From the NCBI RefSeq assembly GCF_011927625.1, contig NZ_JAATIZ010000003.1:248001-312000 (forward strand): a stretch of DNA of 64,000 nt, written 5' to 3'. The stretch's first letter is position 1. Each line of letters starts with the position of its first letter. The translations under genes and the position numbers were made by a program. Origin of the DNA: Paenalcaligenes hominis. Its GTDB lineage: Bacteria; Pseudomonadota; Gammaproteobacteria; Burkholderiales; Burkholderiaceae_B. This document shows, in pieces, positions 26,801-34,982 of this stretch. The notes beneath the pieces are model-generated. The model saw only the letters and a program-made list of their open reading frames with translations, searched no databases and had not been told where the DNA came from.

Positions 26801-27763
26801 TTAGCTTAACAGTGTTGCCGACGGGCGTTCACCATAGCGTTGTTGGTAGTCTTTAGCAAATAGCCCCAAATGGCTAAAGCCGCACTGCATAGCTAACTGC
26901 GTGACGGTGTGCTGGGTGGGGTCGGCCTGTAACAGCAAAGCACGCACTTGTTCTAGACGGCGCTGTTTCACAAATTGCATGGGGCTTTGCCCCACATACT
27001 CGTTAAAGCCCGCATAGAGAGATCGAGTGCTCATACCTACCGCGGTGGCAATACGCGGCACAGTTAAGGGTTGCGCCAGATGCTCATCAATAAAGGCTTT
27101 GGCTTGCTTGATGGCTTGGGGAGTAATAGGGGCAAGAGAGAGCGGCTTAGGGGGCTGGTCGTGACCCCATAAATCAAGCAAATGGGCTAAGAAAATATCC
27201 TCTAAGCGCTGCGCGCTTGTGGGCTGATCAAACAACGAGCCTTGGCTGCTTTCCTGAAATAGCCATTGCATTAAATGCCAGATGCTTTGCCCGACTGGGG
27301 TGTTAAGGGCATGAAGCACAGTAAAGTGAAGCGCGCTCTGCAAGGGGCGTTGATAGTGGTGAAGATAAAACTGCTCTAAGCTGGGCTTGCAAATACGGAT
27401 AAATAATTTATTGGCTTTTTGACTGTGCTCCATGCTGAACTCATCATCTGGGTTAAGCATCGAGGCGCAGTCTTGATGGGATTCAAACTGCTTTTTACCA
27501 AGCTGAATGCGCTCATGGCCTTGAATAGGGATTTGTAGTAAATAGAAGCCTTGCAAAGGCTCGGGGGCTATATGCACATCCGCCCCATAGCGCAACCGCC
27601 CGAACCCAAGGCGAGAGCTAGCGCGGTAATATAATTCGGTATTTAAACGCTGCTTGGCAGATAAATGAAGTTGGTGTGGGCAAAGAATGTGCGCAATATG
27701 CTGCTGTACCTGATCTAAATTAGTAGAACGAAGCTGGTCATACTGGTGAAGTAAATGCTGCAT
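26801..27763 (-). CDS. AraC-family transcriptional regulator
   Basis: A 320-residue regulator. The N-terminal part (about 1-190) resembles the AraC-binding-like domain of the aromatic/benzoate-type regulators (FGRLRYGADVHIAPEPLQG; QIPIQGHERIQLG). Two helix-turn-helix units lie at about 215-315 (IATAVGMSTRSLYAGFNEYV and AMQCGFSHLGLFAKDYQQRYG). It is upstream of the outer-membrane channel gene on the same strand (62 bp to its ATG) and diverges from a flavin monooxygenase. A tandem 19-bp repeat in the divergent region is the kind of site this family uses. Confidence 0.9.
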   Translation of the reverse strand: MQHLLHQYDQLRSTNLDQVQQHIAHILCPHQLHLSAKQRLNTELYYRASSRLGFGRLRYGADVHIAPEPLQGFYLLQIPIQGHERIQLGKKQFESHQDCASMLNPDDEFSMEHSQKANKLFIRICKPSLEQFYLHHYQRPLQSALHFTVLHALNTPVGQSIWHLMQWLFQESSQGSLFDQPTSAQRLEDIFLAHLLDLWGHDQPPKPLSLAPITPQAIKQAKAFIDEHLAQPLTVPRIATAVGMSTRSLYAGFNEYVGQSPMQFVKQRRLEQVRALLLQADPTQHTVTQLAMQCGFSHLGLFAKDYQQRYGERPSATLLS

Positions 27764-27891
27764 AACACGTCCAAAAACACAAATTCGGGGATTAGCGCTT
27801 TTTTATTATTCATTATTCCTGAGCTAATCAGCTTTAAGCATAAAACAGCCGAAGTCGCTTGCAGTACTCTGGTTTTCACTGATAAAAAAAA

Positions 27892-27929
27892 CTGCAGTAT
27901 TAAGATAGCGCTGCAGTATTGAGATAGCG
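27892..27929. promoter_or_regulatory. Tandem 19-bp direct repeat, candidate AraC-type activator site
   Basis: Two abutting copies of CTGCAGTATTRAGATAGCG, differing at one position (27892-27910 and 27911-27929). They lie in the divergent region between the araC-type gene and the flavin monooxygenase, ending 69 bp before the latter's ATG. AraC-family proteins typically bind such direct repeats; assignment to the adjacent regulator is inference. Confidence 0.65.
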
Positions 27930-27998
27930 GGGTCTACTGTGGCAAACCTAGAATAAGGCCATTATTCGTTTGCTATGCCACACCAAAAGGAGACAAAA

Positions 27999-29084
27999 AT
28001 GAGACCCAACCGCTTACTGACCAGTAATCACTTTTTGCTAGGTACCTTTGCTTCTAACTGCGGGGGCGGCATGACCGTATCGCAGCTGCCTGATCGGTGG
28101 CAGGCTACATGGGAAAATAACTTGGCACTCGCACGTATGCTGGACGAGGCCGATATTGATTTTATGCTGCCTATTGCCCGGTGGGTCGGTTACCGAGGAG
28201 AAACCGACTTTCATGGCTATGTGCTTGAAACCATGACGTGGGCGGCAGCCTTATTAGCGCATACAAAGCAAATTAATGTGTTTGCCACGATTCACACCGT
28301 CGCCAATCACCCTGTGGTGGTAGCAAAACAAATTGCCACCTTAGCGCAGATAAGTCAAAACCGCGTAGGGCTAAATATTGTGGCGGGCTGGAATAAGCCA
28401 GAGTATGAGGCGTTGGGCTTAAGCTTGCCCGATGACCATGAAACCCGCTATGCCTATGCGCAAGAGTGGTTTGATGTGATCCGCCAGTTGTGGGATCATG
28501 AGGGGCGCTTTGATTGGCCGGGCACTTATTTTAAGCTGAAACAGGTGCATGGCACACCACGTCCTGATTTTCACCCACCCATTTTTAATGCTGCCGGGTC
28601 GGGACAAGGGCGCGAATTCGCTAGCCGCAATGCCAACTTTTTGTTTACGCCAGCCATGGAGCTAGAGCGCTCTCGTAAAGAGGTGCACGAGCTCAAAGCC
28701 CAAGCCACAGCGGCAGGCCGGAACGTGGATGTGATGACTTTCTCCCATGTCATTTGCAGGCCCACTCAAGCCGAAGCCGAAGCAGAATGGCAATATATCC
28801 TAGAGAATGCGGATAGGGGTGCAGTTGATAACTTAGTCAATTTGCAGTTTGCCCATGCCCATTCTTTTCCGCATGAACTCTTGGCTCAAATTCGAGAGCG
28901 CATGACGGTGGGGCATGGCGGTTTTCCGTTGGTGGGCACACCTGAAAAAGTCGCCGACTTAATTTGTGCTCTACACGAGGCAGGTTTTCGTGGTACAACG
29001 TTGTCGTTTTTTGATTATGTTAAAGAATTCCCTTACTTCAGAGATGAAGTATTGCCTCTGTTAAAAGCGCGGGGCATCCGTTAA
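27999..29084 (+). CDS. LLM-class flavin-dependent monooxygenase (RutA/SsuD-like)
   Basis: A 361-residue TIM-barrel, luciferase-like oxygenase that would use reduced FMN and O2. Family features: GGMTVSQLPDRWQATWENN near the start, FATIHTVANHPVVVAKQIATL (about 97-117), RVGLNIVAGWNKPEYEALGL (about 125-144), FNAAGSGQGREFA and GTPEKVADLI near the C-terminus. GWNKPEY resembles the GWQKPEY of RutA. The frame is open to 27975 but the ATG at 27999 has AAAGGAG at 7 nt. A flavin reductase gene follows 49 bp later, completing a two-component system. Substrate unknown; RutA-like ring cleavage or desulfonation are options. Confidence 0.88.
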   Translation: MRPNRLLTSNHFLLGTFASNCGGGMTVSQLPDRWQATWENNLALARMLDEADIDFMLPIARWVGYRGETDFHGYVLETMTWAAALLAHTKQINVFATIHTVANHPVVVAKQIATLAQISQNRVGLNIVAGWNKPEYEALGLSLPDDHETRYAYAQEWFDVIRQLWDHEGRFDWPGTYFKLKQVHGTPRPDFHPPIFNAAGSGQGREFASRNANFLFTPAMELERSRKEVHELKAQATAAGRNVDVMTFSHVICRPTQAEAEAEWQYILENADRGAVDNLVNLQFAHAHSFPHELLAQIRERMTVGHGGFPLVGTPEKVADLICALHEAGFRGTTLSFFDYVKEFPYFRDEVLPLLKARGIR

Positions 29085-29133
29085 ATTTACCTGCTAGAGC
29101 CAAGCTCTAGCTTTATGAATCAACAGGTTGTTT

Positions 29134-29637
29134 ATGAGCTCTACCCATTCACTGGCGGTAAGCAGTACTGATTATAAAAAAGCAATGCGTCATTTGGCGG
29201 GCACCCCTTGCATTATTACGGCCTCGCACCAAGGACAGCGCTCGGGTTTAACGGCTTCGTCGGTTACTTCTGTAGCCATTGACCCAGCCGAGCTTCTGGT
29301 CTGTATTAAACAAACGGCATCAGCATGGCCGCTAATAGAACAAAGCGGTTATTTTGGGGTCAGTATCTTAAATTACAGCCAACGACATGTAGCAGAACGC
29401 TTTGCGGGGGTGGGTGGACTGCGCGCCGAACAGCGTTACGACGGGTCAGAGTGGATTGAACACAACGGCGTGTGGCTCTTGGCACAGGCACCCGCCGCAT
29501 TGGTCTGCAAAGTCTCTGAAATTATTGTGCGCCATAGCCATGCCATGGTATTGGGCGCCGTAGAGTATGTGCACTTAACCGATTCGACTGACCCCGCTTT
29601 GCTGTATTGGCAGGGTCAGTTCGTGTCATTACCGTGA
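29134..29637 (+). CDS. Flavin reductase domain protein (partner of the monooxygenase)
   Basis: A 167-residue FMN reductase of the RutF/HpaC split-barrel type: MRHLAGTPCIITASHQGQR near the start, GLTASSVTSVAIDPAELLVCI (flavin-binding core, about 37-58) and VSILNYSQRHVAERFAG (about 76-92). It supplies reduced flavin to the oxygenase encoded 49 bp upstream. The ATG at 29134 is preferred over a TTG at 29128. Its 3' end overlaps the convergent lipoprotein gene by 9 nt. Confidence 0.9.
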   Translation: MSSTHSLAVSSTDYKKAMRHLAGTPCIITASHQGQRSGLTASSVTSVAIDPAELLVCIKQTASAWPLIEQSGYFGVSILNYSQRHVAERFAGVGGLRAEQRYDGSEWIEHNGVWLLAQAPAALVCKVSEIIVRHSHAMVLGAVEYVHLTDSTDPALLYWQGQFVSLP

Positions 29638-30225
29638 TAACCATTGCATCAGCTCTAGACTGAGCTGATCAGTGGCCTCACCAAAGGCTGCAACCAGTTG
29701 TACTGCCTCTTTGCCTTGGGCCGGGCGGGTGACGTGAAACCGTTGCGAACGCAAGATAGAGGCGGTGTTGCTATCCACCAATTTGGCATCAATCTGCACG
29801 TGGACTACAGGCTGACCGTTATCAAACTGCACCTGAAAGCGCTGAATATAGGTCTCAAGAGCCAAGTCTGATCGTAAAGCCGCATCACCACTAATCGCAT
29901 CAAATAATTGCGTTTCAGTAAACGCATTGACCAACCGTTCGCGTAACAGCGTTGGCACGTTGTCAGCCCAAAGCGTACCTTTATAAATTTGAATCTCTGT
30001 GTGCTCGGGCTGAATTAAAATATAGTTACTGCTAATCAGTCGATTGCCCTGTGGCACGGCCACAAATAACACGCCCTTTTGTGCCGTCGTTGCCATAGAG
30101 AGCGCGGAGGAGGGTAGGTTGAACCGAGTTTGGGGGTCTGACTTGGGCAAAATAGAGCACCCTGACGTGAAACCCAACACCACCAAAGCGGCTCCTAGTA
30201 AATAGTGACGCCAGCGCTGCTTCAT
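29629..30225 (-). CDS. ABC-type transport auxiliary lipoprotein (PqiC-like)
   Basis: A 198-residue outer-membrane lipoprotein. The signal peptide ends in the lipobox FTSGC (Cys23), followed by the ABC_trans_aux domain: RFNLPSSAL, then FVAVPQGNRLISSNYILIQ and WADNVPTLLRERLVNAFTE. PqiC-type lipoproteins contact MCE assemblies at the outer membrane. It is the last gene of the MCE operon; its ATG overlaps the MCE-protein stop by 4 nt (ATGA), so translation is coupled. Confidence 0.88.
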   Translation of the reverse strand: MKQRWRHYLLGAALVVLGFTSGCSILPKSDPQTRFNLPSSALSMATTAQKGVLFVAVPQGNRLISSNYILIQPEHTEIQIYKGTLWADNVPTLLRERLVNAFTETQLFDAISGDAALRSDLALETYIQRFQVQFDNGQPVVHVQIDAKLVDSNTASILRSQRFHVTRPAQGKEAVQLVAAFGEATDQLSLELMQWLSR

Positions 30226-31139
30226 GGCTGAAACTCCTGTAGTTTTTCTCCACCTAAAAGATACTCAGTGGGGTTGTTTTGTAGTTCTTGCGTAATATGT
30301 TTGATATTTAAAAGCGTTTGACGCAGCTCGGTCATGGCTGGAGCCAACTGGGCAAAGCCTTGCGAACCTTGTGTGATTGAACCACTGTTTGACTGAATCA
30401 GGTCTTGAATTTGTTGAGCCGCTTGGGCGAGGTGATCAATAGCTTGGTTAGCCTTAGCAAAAGCCTGAGGACCATCAGTATTGATGAGTTTACGCGTATC
30501 CGCAATGATACCGCCTGCTTCGATGGTGGTTTTTTTGAGTTCCGCTAATAGGTCAGGTAGGTCATTAGAGCCCTCAGCTAAATGCTGCAACAAGCTTTCA
30601 AGCTCCGCTAAGCTGGAATTAATGCGTTTCGCATTATCGGAAGATAAAAATGCATTGGCATTAATTAATAGTTCCGAGATATTAGTCATCAGCTCTTCCC
30701 CGCCTGCCATTAGGCTCGCAATCGGTGAAGGTGTCGCATAAATAATAGCAGGCTGGGTGTCTGTGGACTCAAGCGGTTGGCTGTTAGGTGAGCCGGCTTG
30801 CAGCTCAATCACAGATGTACCGGTAATGCCCGTCAGAGCCAAACGGGCCTTGGTGTCCTCTTTGATAGGAATGGTTTCTTGGATACTGACGTCCACCAAC
30901 ACACGACGAATGTCGTTTGGGTCTAAGCTTAGTTTGGTGACCTCGCCAATGCGAATGCCATTGAACTGTACCGCACTACCACGGCTTAGACCGCGTACGG
31001 CTTCGGTAAACACAATGATGTAGTCTTTGGTTTTATTTTCGCTACCGGCCTTGGTCAGCCATAAAGAAAATAAAATAGCACAAGTGGCTACAACCAGAGT
31101 AAAAACGCCAATCAGAATATGATGCGCGCGCGGTTCCAT
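30222..31139 (-). CDS. MCE-domain protein, MlaD-like
   Basis: A 305-residue membrane-anchored protein. One TM (about 8-28, ILIGVFTLVVATCAILFSLWL) precedes the MCE domain (about 35-120; RGLSRGSAVQFNGIRIGEVTKL, LTGITGTSVIELQAGS) and a long helical tail that would form the needle or hexamer core. The frame is open to 31217, but the ATG at 31139 has AGGAGA upstream and shares one base with the preceding stop (TAATG). Part of a lipid-transport ABC system between the membranes. Confidence 0.92.
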   Translation of the reverse strand: MEPRAHHILIGVFTLVVATCAILFSLWLTKAGSENKTKDYIIVFTEAVRGLSRGSAVQFNGIRIGEVTKLSLDPNDIRRVLVDVSIQETIPIKEDTKARLALTGITGTSVIELQAGSPNSQPLESTDTQPAIIYATPSPIASLMAGGEELMTNISELLINANAFLSSDNAKRINSSLAELESLLQHLAEGSNDLPDLLAELKKTTIEAGGIIADTRKLINTDGPQAFAKANQAIDHLAQAAQQIQDLIQSNSGSITQGSQGFAQLAPAMTELRQTLLNIKHITQELQNNPTEYLLGGEKLQEFQP

Positions 31140-31984
31140 TACGAATTCTCCTGACGTCGTGTTTGAGCTTGTTGGGCAGCACGCCCTCGGGGCCCTTGAA
31201 AATAGTCTTGAACCCACGGATCATCAAAGTGCTCTACCACTTCAATACGATCATTAATAATGACGCGCTTTTGAGAAAGCACGGCAACCCGATCACAGAT
31301 AGTGTAGAGCGTATCTAAATCGTGAGTCACTAAAAATACAGTCAGCCCTAGTGCATCTCTGAGCGTTAAGATGAGCTCATCAAACTCGTTGGCGCCGATC
31401 GGGTCTAACCCGGCTGTGGGTTCATCTAAAAAAAGTATCTCTGGGTCCAAAGCTAAGGCTCGAGCCAAGGCAGCGCGTTTAATCATGCCACCAGATAGCT
31501 CAGAGGGGTATTTATCCGCTGCCAATGCCGGCAGGCCAGCCAGAGCAATCTTAATGCGAGCTAAGTCTTCGGCGTTACTGCGGTCCATTTTCATAATTTC
31601 AATGAGCGGTACCGCAATATTCTCGATCACAGTCAAAGAAGAAAACAACGCGCCTTGTTGAAATAAGACCCCAAAGCGACGCTCTACTAAGGAACGCTCA
31701 TCGGAGTTCAATTCGGCGAGGTTTTGACCAAATACAGTGACTTGACCTGACGTAGGAGGGCGCAGACCTAAAATTGAGCGTAACAGGACGGATTTTCCTG
31801 TGCCGGAGCCACCGACTACCCCCACGATCTCGCCGCTGTATAAATCGAGGTCTAGGTGCTCGTGCACCACATGACTACCAAAACTGTTTTCTAAGTCGCG
31901 GACTTGAATAATAGGGTCGCCTTTTTGACGTTCCTGTTGTGCTTTGATACGAGCGTCGCGCGTTGTTTGGGTTGCGTTCGTCAT
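31139..31984 (-). CDS. ABC transporter ATP-binding protein, MlaF-like
   Basis: A 281-residue ATPase. Walker A GGSGTGKS (about 59-66), signature SELSGGMIKRAALARAL (about 160-176), Walker B LFLDEPTAGLDPIG and switch His in LVTHD are all present. The SGGM-KR signature is diagnostic of the Mla/Mce-type ATPases. The gene lies 2 bp after the permease gene and overlaps the MCE gene by one base. Confidence 0.93.
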   Translation of the reverse strand: MTNATQTTRDARIKAQQERQKGDPIIQVRDLENSFGSHVVHEHLDLDLYSGEIVGVVGGSGTGKSVLLRSILGLRPPTSGQVTVFGQNLAELNSDERSLVERRFGVLFQQGALFSSLTVIENIAVPLIEIMKMDRSNAEDLARIKIALAGLPALAADKYPSELSGGMIKRAALARALALDPEILFLDEPTAGLDPIGANEFDELILTLRDALGLTVFLVTHDLDTLYTICDRVAVLSQKRVIINDRIEVVEHFDDPWVQDYFQGPRGRAAQQAQTRRQENS

Positions 31985-31986
31985 TT

Positions 31987-33117
31987 TTACCAGCCCATTT
32001 CCATGTAATACAAAGCGGCAATGGCATCCAGCACAATCACAATGAAAATGGAATGCACCACAGCCGCCGTGGTGTGTTCCCCCACCGATTGAGCGCTGCC
32101 CGACACTTTAAACCCTTGTAAGCATCCAATGACGGCAATTAAAAATGCGAATAAAGGGGCTTTGGCCATGCCCACAAAAAAATTAGTAATAGTTAGGTCT
32201 TCTTGAAAGAGACTAAGAAACATAGTGGGTGAAATATTAAGCACCCAGTAACAGACGAGCGCGCCACCAATAATGCCGGACACCATACCGATAAATGTCA
32301 ACAGGGGTAAGGAAATCAATAAGGCAAAAACACGAGGAATAACGAGGATGGTGATGGGATCTAGGCCTTGGGCACGCAAGGCATCGATTTCTTCGTTGGC
32401 CTTCATGGAGCCCAATTGGGCGGTAAAAGCACTCGCAGTTCGACCAGCCATTAAAATAGCCGTCAGCAATACGGCAAACTCGCGCATAAAAGAAAAGCCC
32501 ACCAAGTCAACGGTGTACAACGTGGCGCCAAAATCTTTTAAAATGGTGGAGCCTAAAAAAGCAATAACGGCGCCCACTAAAAAAGTTAACAACGCAATAA
32601 TAGGTACGGCATTTAAGCCGGTTTCCTCTACCTGTTGCACTAATGCATTCCAGCGCCATTGAGAAGGGTGTAAAGCAACCTTAGCCATGCTTTGTAGTGT
32701 CAGCCCGATAAACCCTAACAGCTCGACTGCATTTTTACCAAAGCTTTGAATTGACGAACCTATATTGCCGAAAAACTGAGCTAGCGTTGAGACTTTTTTC
32801 AGGATAGGTGGTGGCCCCGCTTCGATAATAGCGTTAGCGACGGTTTTTAACAGCGCCTTGCGCTCATCAGAAAGATGGTCCGCCTCGTCCAAAAGCTGGA
32901 TTAAGGTGTCGGCTCCTACTAAGCGACATAGCTGCCCAGCACCTGCGGTATCAATGGACTGCAACTTAGAGAAGTCCAGTCGCTTGGTGGAGGTGACGGC
33001 ATCTTGATGTTGACGGACGGCGTGTTGTAAATCGTTGTAATGGCGTAGCACCCATTCTCCCTCGATAGAGAGAGTCGTATCTGTGTCACGTAAATAAATG
33101 GAATGAGTCTGGGTCAT
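31987..33117 (-). CDS. MlaE-type permease with N-terminal STAS domain
   Basis: A 376-residue inner-membrane permease. The first about 110 residues resemble a STAS/MlaB domain (SIEGEWVLRHYNDL, then LDFSKLQSIDTAGAGQLCRL); the rest is an MlaE permease with 5-6 TMs (FLVGAVIAFLGSTILKDFGA; ELAVLLTAILMAGRTASAFTAQLGSMK-like coupling region with MKANEEIDALRAQGLDP). In E. coli STAS (MlaB) and permease (MlaE) are separate; here they are fused. The ATG at 33117 (MTQTHSIYL) is preferred over one at 33147. First gene of a four-gene MCE operon, 74 bp after the cyclase gene. Confidence 0.9.
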   Translation of the reverse strand: MTQTHSIYLRDTDTTLSIEGEWVLRHYNDLQHAVRQHQDAVTSTKRLDFSKLQSIDTAGAGQLCRLVGADTLIQLLDEADHLSDERKALLKTVANAIIEAGPPPILKKVSTLAQFFGNIGSSIQSFGKNAVELLGFIGLTLQSMAKVALHPSQWRWNALVQQVEETGLNAVPIIALLTFLVGAVIAFLGSTILKDFGATLYTVDLVGFSFMREFAVLLTAILMAGRTASAFTAQLGSMKANEEIDALRAQGLDPITILVIPRVFALLISLPLLTFIGMVSGIIGGALVCYWVLNISPTMFLSLFQEDLTITNFFVGMAKAPLFAFLIAVIGCLQGFKVSGSAQSVGEHTTAAVVHSIFIVIVLDAIAALYYMEMGW

Positions 33118-33191
33118 GAAACCAAAGTCTACCCTAAAAAGAGTCAAACAACGATTGGCGTTAAGGGGTTTAAATTTACCGTAACTGGCAA

Positions 33192-34748
33192 CTAGGCTGC
33201 AACACGAACTTGATTACGCCCTGATTGCTTGGCTGCATAAAGCATTTCATCTGCGACACGGAATACCGTTTCTGTGCTTTGCCCATGTAAAGGCCACGCT
33301 GCTACCCCACAAGAAATACTTAACTGGTTAATGGTAGGGAAAACATGCTCTTCAACCATTAAGCGCAAGCGTTCAGCAATAGCATAGGCTTCGTCCAAGC
33401 CACAGTTAGGCAGAAGGATGAGAAACTCTTCGCCGCCTAGCCGTATACAGTAATCATTGGATCGAGCATTCGAACGCATTAATGTGGCTAATTCTTTAAG
33501 CACTTGATCTCCTGCTTGATGCCCGTACGTGTCGTTAACTTCTTTAAAATGATCAATGTCGACGGCAACGAGAGAAAAAGGAGCTTCTTCGGTAGTGAGG
33601 TGACTAATAATGGCCTCGAGCGCACGACGATTGTTTAACCCTGTAAGCATATCTGTACGTGTATCGATGCGCAGTTGACCCACCTGCTCATGCACACTAC
33701 GTAAGCCCATCAAAAACGCTTTTTTAAGCTCATTGGCCTCAAAATACCAAGTGTTGATTTTTTCCACGCGATTGACCGTTACGGTTTGTTTCATGTTTTT
33801 GGCTTGTGTAGCAAGCTGTCGCAAAGGATTCGAGATCAACCACGCCAACACCCAGATAACAATCAAAACCGTAAGAGTAATGGGTAGGCTTCTCACAAAG
33901 ACCTTCAGCATTAAGCCTTCGTGCGCTTGAATGGCGCTTTTTAGGGGACGTTGTGACAACACGAGCCAATTGGCCACAGGAATAAAAGCAAAACCTCCCA
34001 GCATTTCCTTGCCCTGAGAGTTAACGAACCTCTGATTGCCATTTTTCTCAGCAAAGAAATGATCAATTAACGGATTTTTTGCGACCTGACCAATTAAATT
34101 TTCATTGGGGTGATATAAAAAACGCTTTTGACTATCGACCACGTAGGTAAAGGAATCATCTTTTTGATAATGAATGCCAAGTATGTTTTTGAGTAAGTAG
34201 TTGTCTTTTAAATGGATAGCGGCTGCGACAAAACCTAAATAGGTGTCTTTGGAATCAAAAATAGGGCTAGAAATAGTAATAATTAATTTATTCAGGGTGG
34301 ACTCATACGGTGTGGTAATTACCGGCTTGCGAGATAGTAAAGAGGCCTGCATGCCGACCGAGTTAATCGTTTGGTTGGCCAACTCGATGACATTGTGCGA
34401 AGTCGCCCTGATCAGCCCATCGTCGTTAGCAATAATCACTGAGTTGAACGCATTGCTTTGCTCGGCTAGACGTTGTGCCTCTTGTTTAAGAAACTTAGGA
34501 TTCAACCATTTTTTGCCTAATTGATCGGCAGAGTATTTCAATTCAGATTGAGCTCTATCTAAAAATAAGGTCGCACTGGCTGCTAATTTGGCCGCATAGG
34601 CTTGGTTGTTTTCAAGACTGCTATGAATTAAAGCTTCTTTTTGGACCTTTGAACCCACTAGAAACATATTAAATACGGAAATTAACGCGCTCAAAAAAGC
34701 TAAAACAATAATTAATTGTCGTAGGTTTGAACGGACTAAAAAGGGCAT
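33192..34748 (-). CDS. Membrane sensor diguanylate cyclase (Cache-GGDEF)
   Basis: A protein of about 518 residues making cyclic di-GMP. TM1 (about 10-32), a periplasmic double-Cache sensor region (about 35-285), TM2 (about 287-310), a HAMP-like linker and a C-terminal GGDEF domain (about 350-518). The active-site motif is GGEEF (438-442), with an inhibitory-site RxxD (RSND) five residues before it, implying product feedback. The start at 34748 (MPFLVRSN) has an AAGGA site; the longer frame to 34808 adds a poor 20-residue lead. Same strand as the MCE operon that follows 74 bp later. Confidence 0.92.
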   Translation of the reverse strand: MPFLVRSNLRQLIIVLAFLSALISVFNMFLVGSKVQKEALIHSSLENNQAYAAKLAASATLFLDRAQSELKYSADQLGKKWLNPKFLKQEAQRLAEQSNAFNSVIIANDDGLIRATSHNVIELANQTINSVGMQASLLSRKPVITTPYESTLNKLIITISSPIFDSKDTYLGFVAAAIHLKDNYLLKNILGIHYQKDDSFTYVVDSQKRFLYHPNENLIGQVAKNPLIDHFFAEKNGNQRFVNSQGKEMLGGFAFIPVANWLVLSQRPLKSAIQAHEGLMLKVFVRSLPITLTVLIVIWVLAWLISNPLRQLATQAKNMKQTVTVNRVEKINTWYFEANELKKAFLMGLRSVHEQVGQLRIDTRTDMLTGLNNRRALEAIISHLTTEEAPFSLVAVDIDHFKEVNDTYGHQAGDQVLKELATLMRSNARSNDYCIRLGGEEFLILLPNCGLDEAYAIAERLRLMVEEHVFPTINQLSISCGVAAWPLHGQSTETVFRVADEMLYAAKQSGRNQVRVAA

Positions 34749-34982
34749 GTTATTAGGGTCCTTAGCCTTACTACTTGGTTTTTTTAAATTAATAATAATA
34801 CAAAGCACTTAAAACTTAAAACGTCTGCTCTAGCTTTAACACATAACTGCGGGCTTTGCTTTATTTGCTTGAAACTAGGGTTTACACTGGCTGTCTACGA
34901 CCTGTGCTTTTAAAGTGGTGGGTTTAAACTGTTTTGTACGTTTTGGACTTGGTTTTTCTCTTTTTGTTCTATAGGAACCCTC

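Noticed and set aside
34809-34982. TyrR-type operator before tyrB
   Set aside because: Only a single TTTACA was seen; no TGTAAA-N6-TTTACA arrangement.
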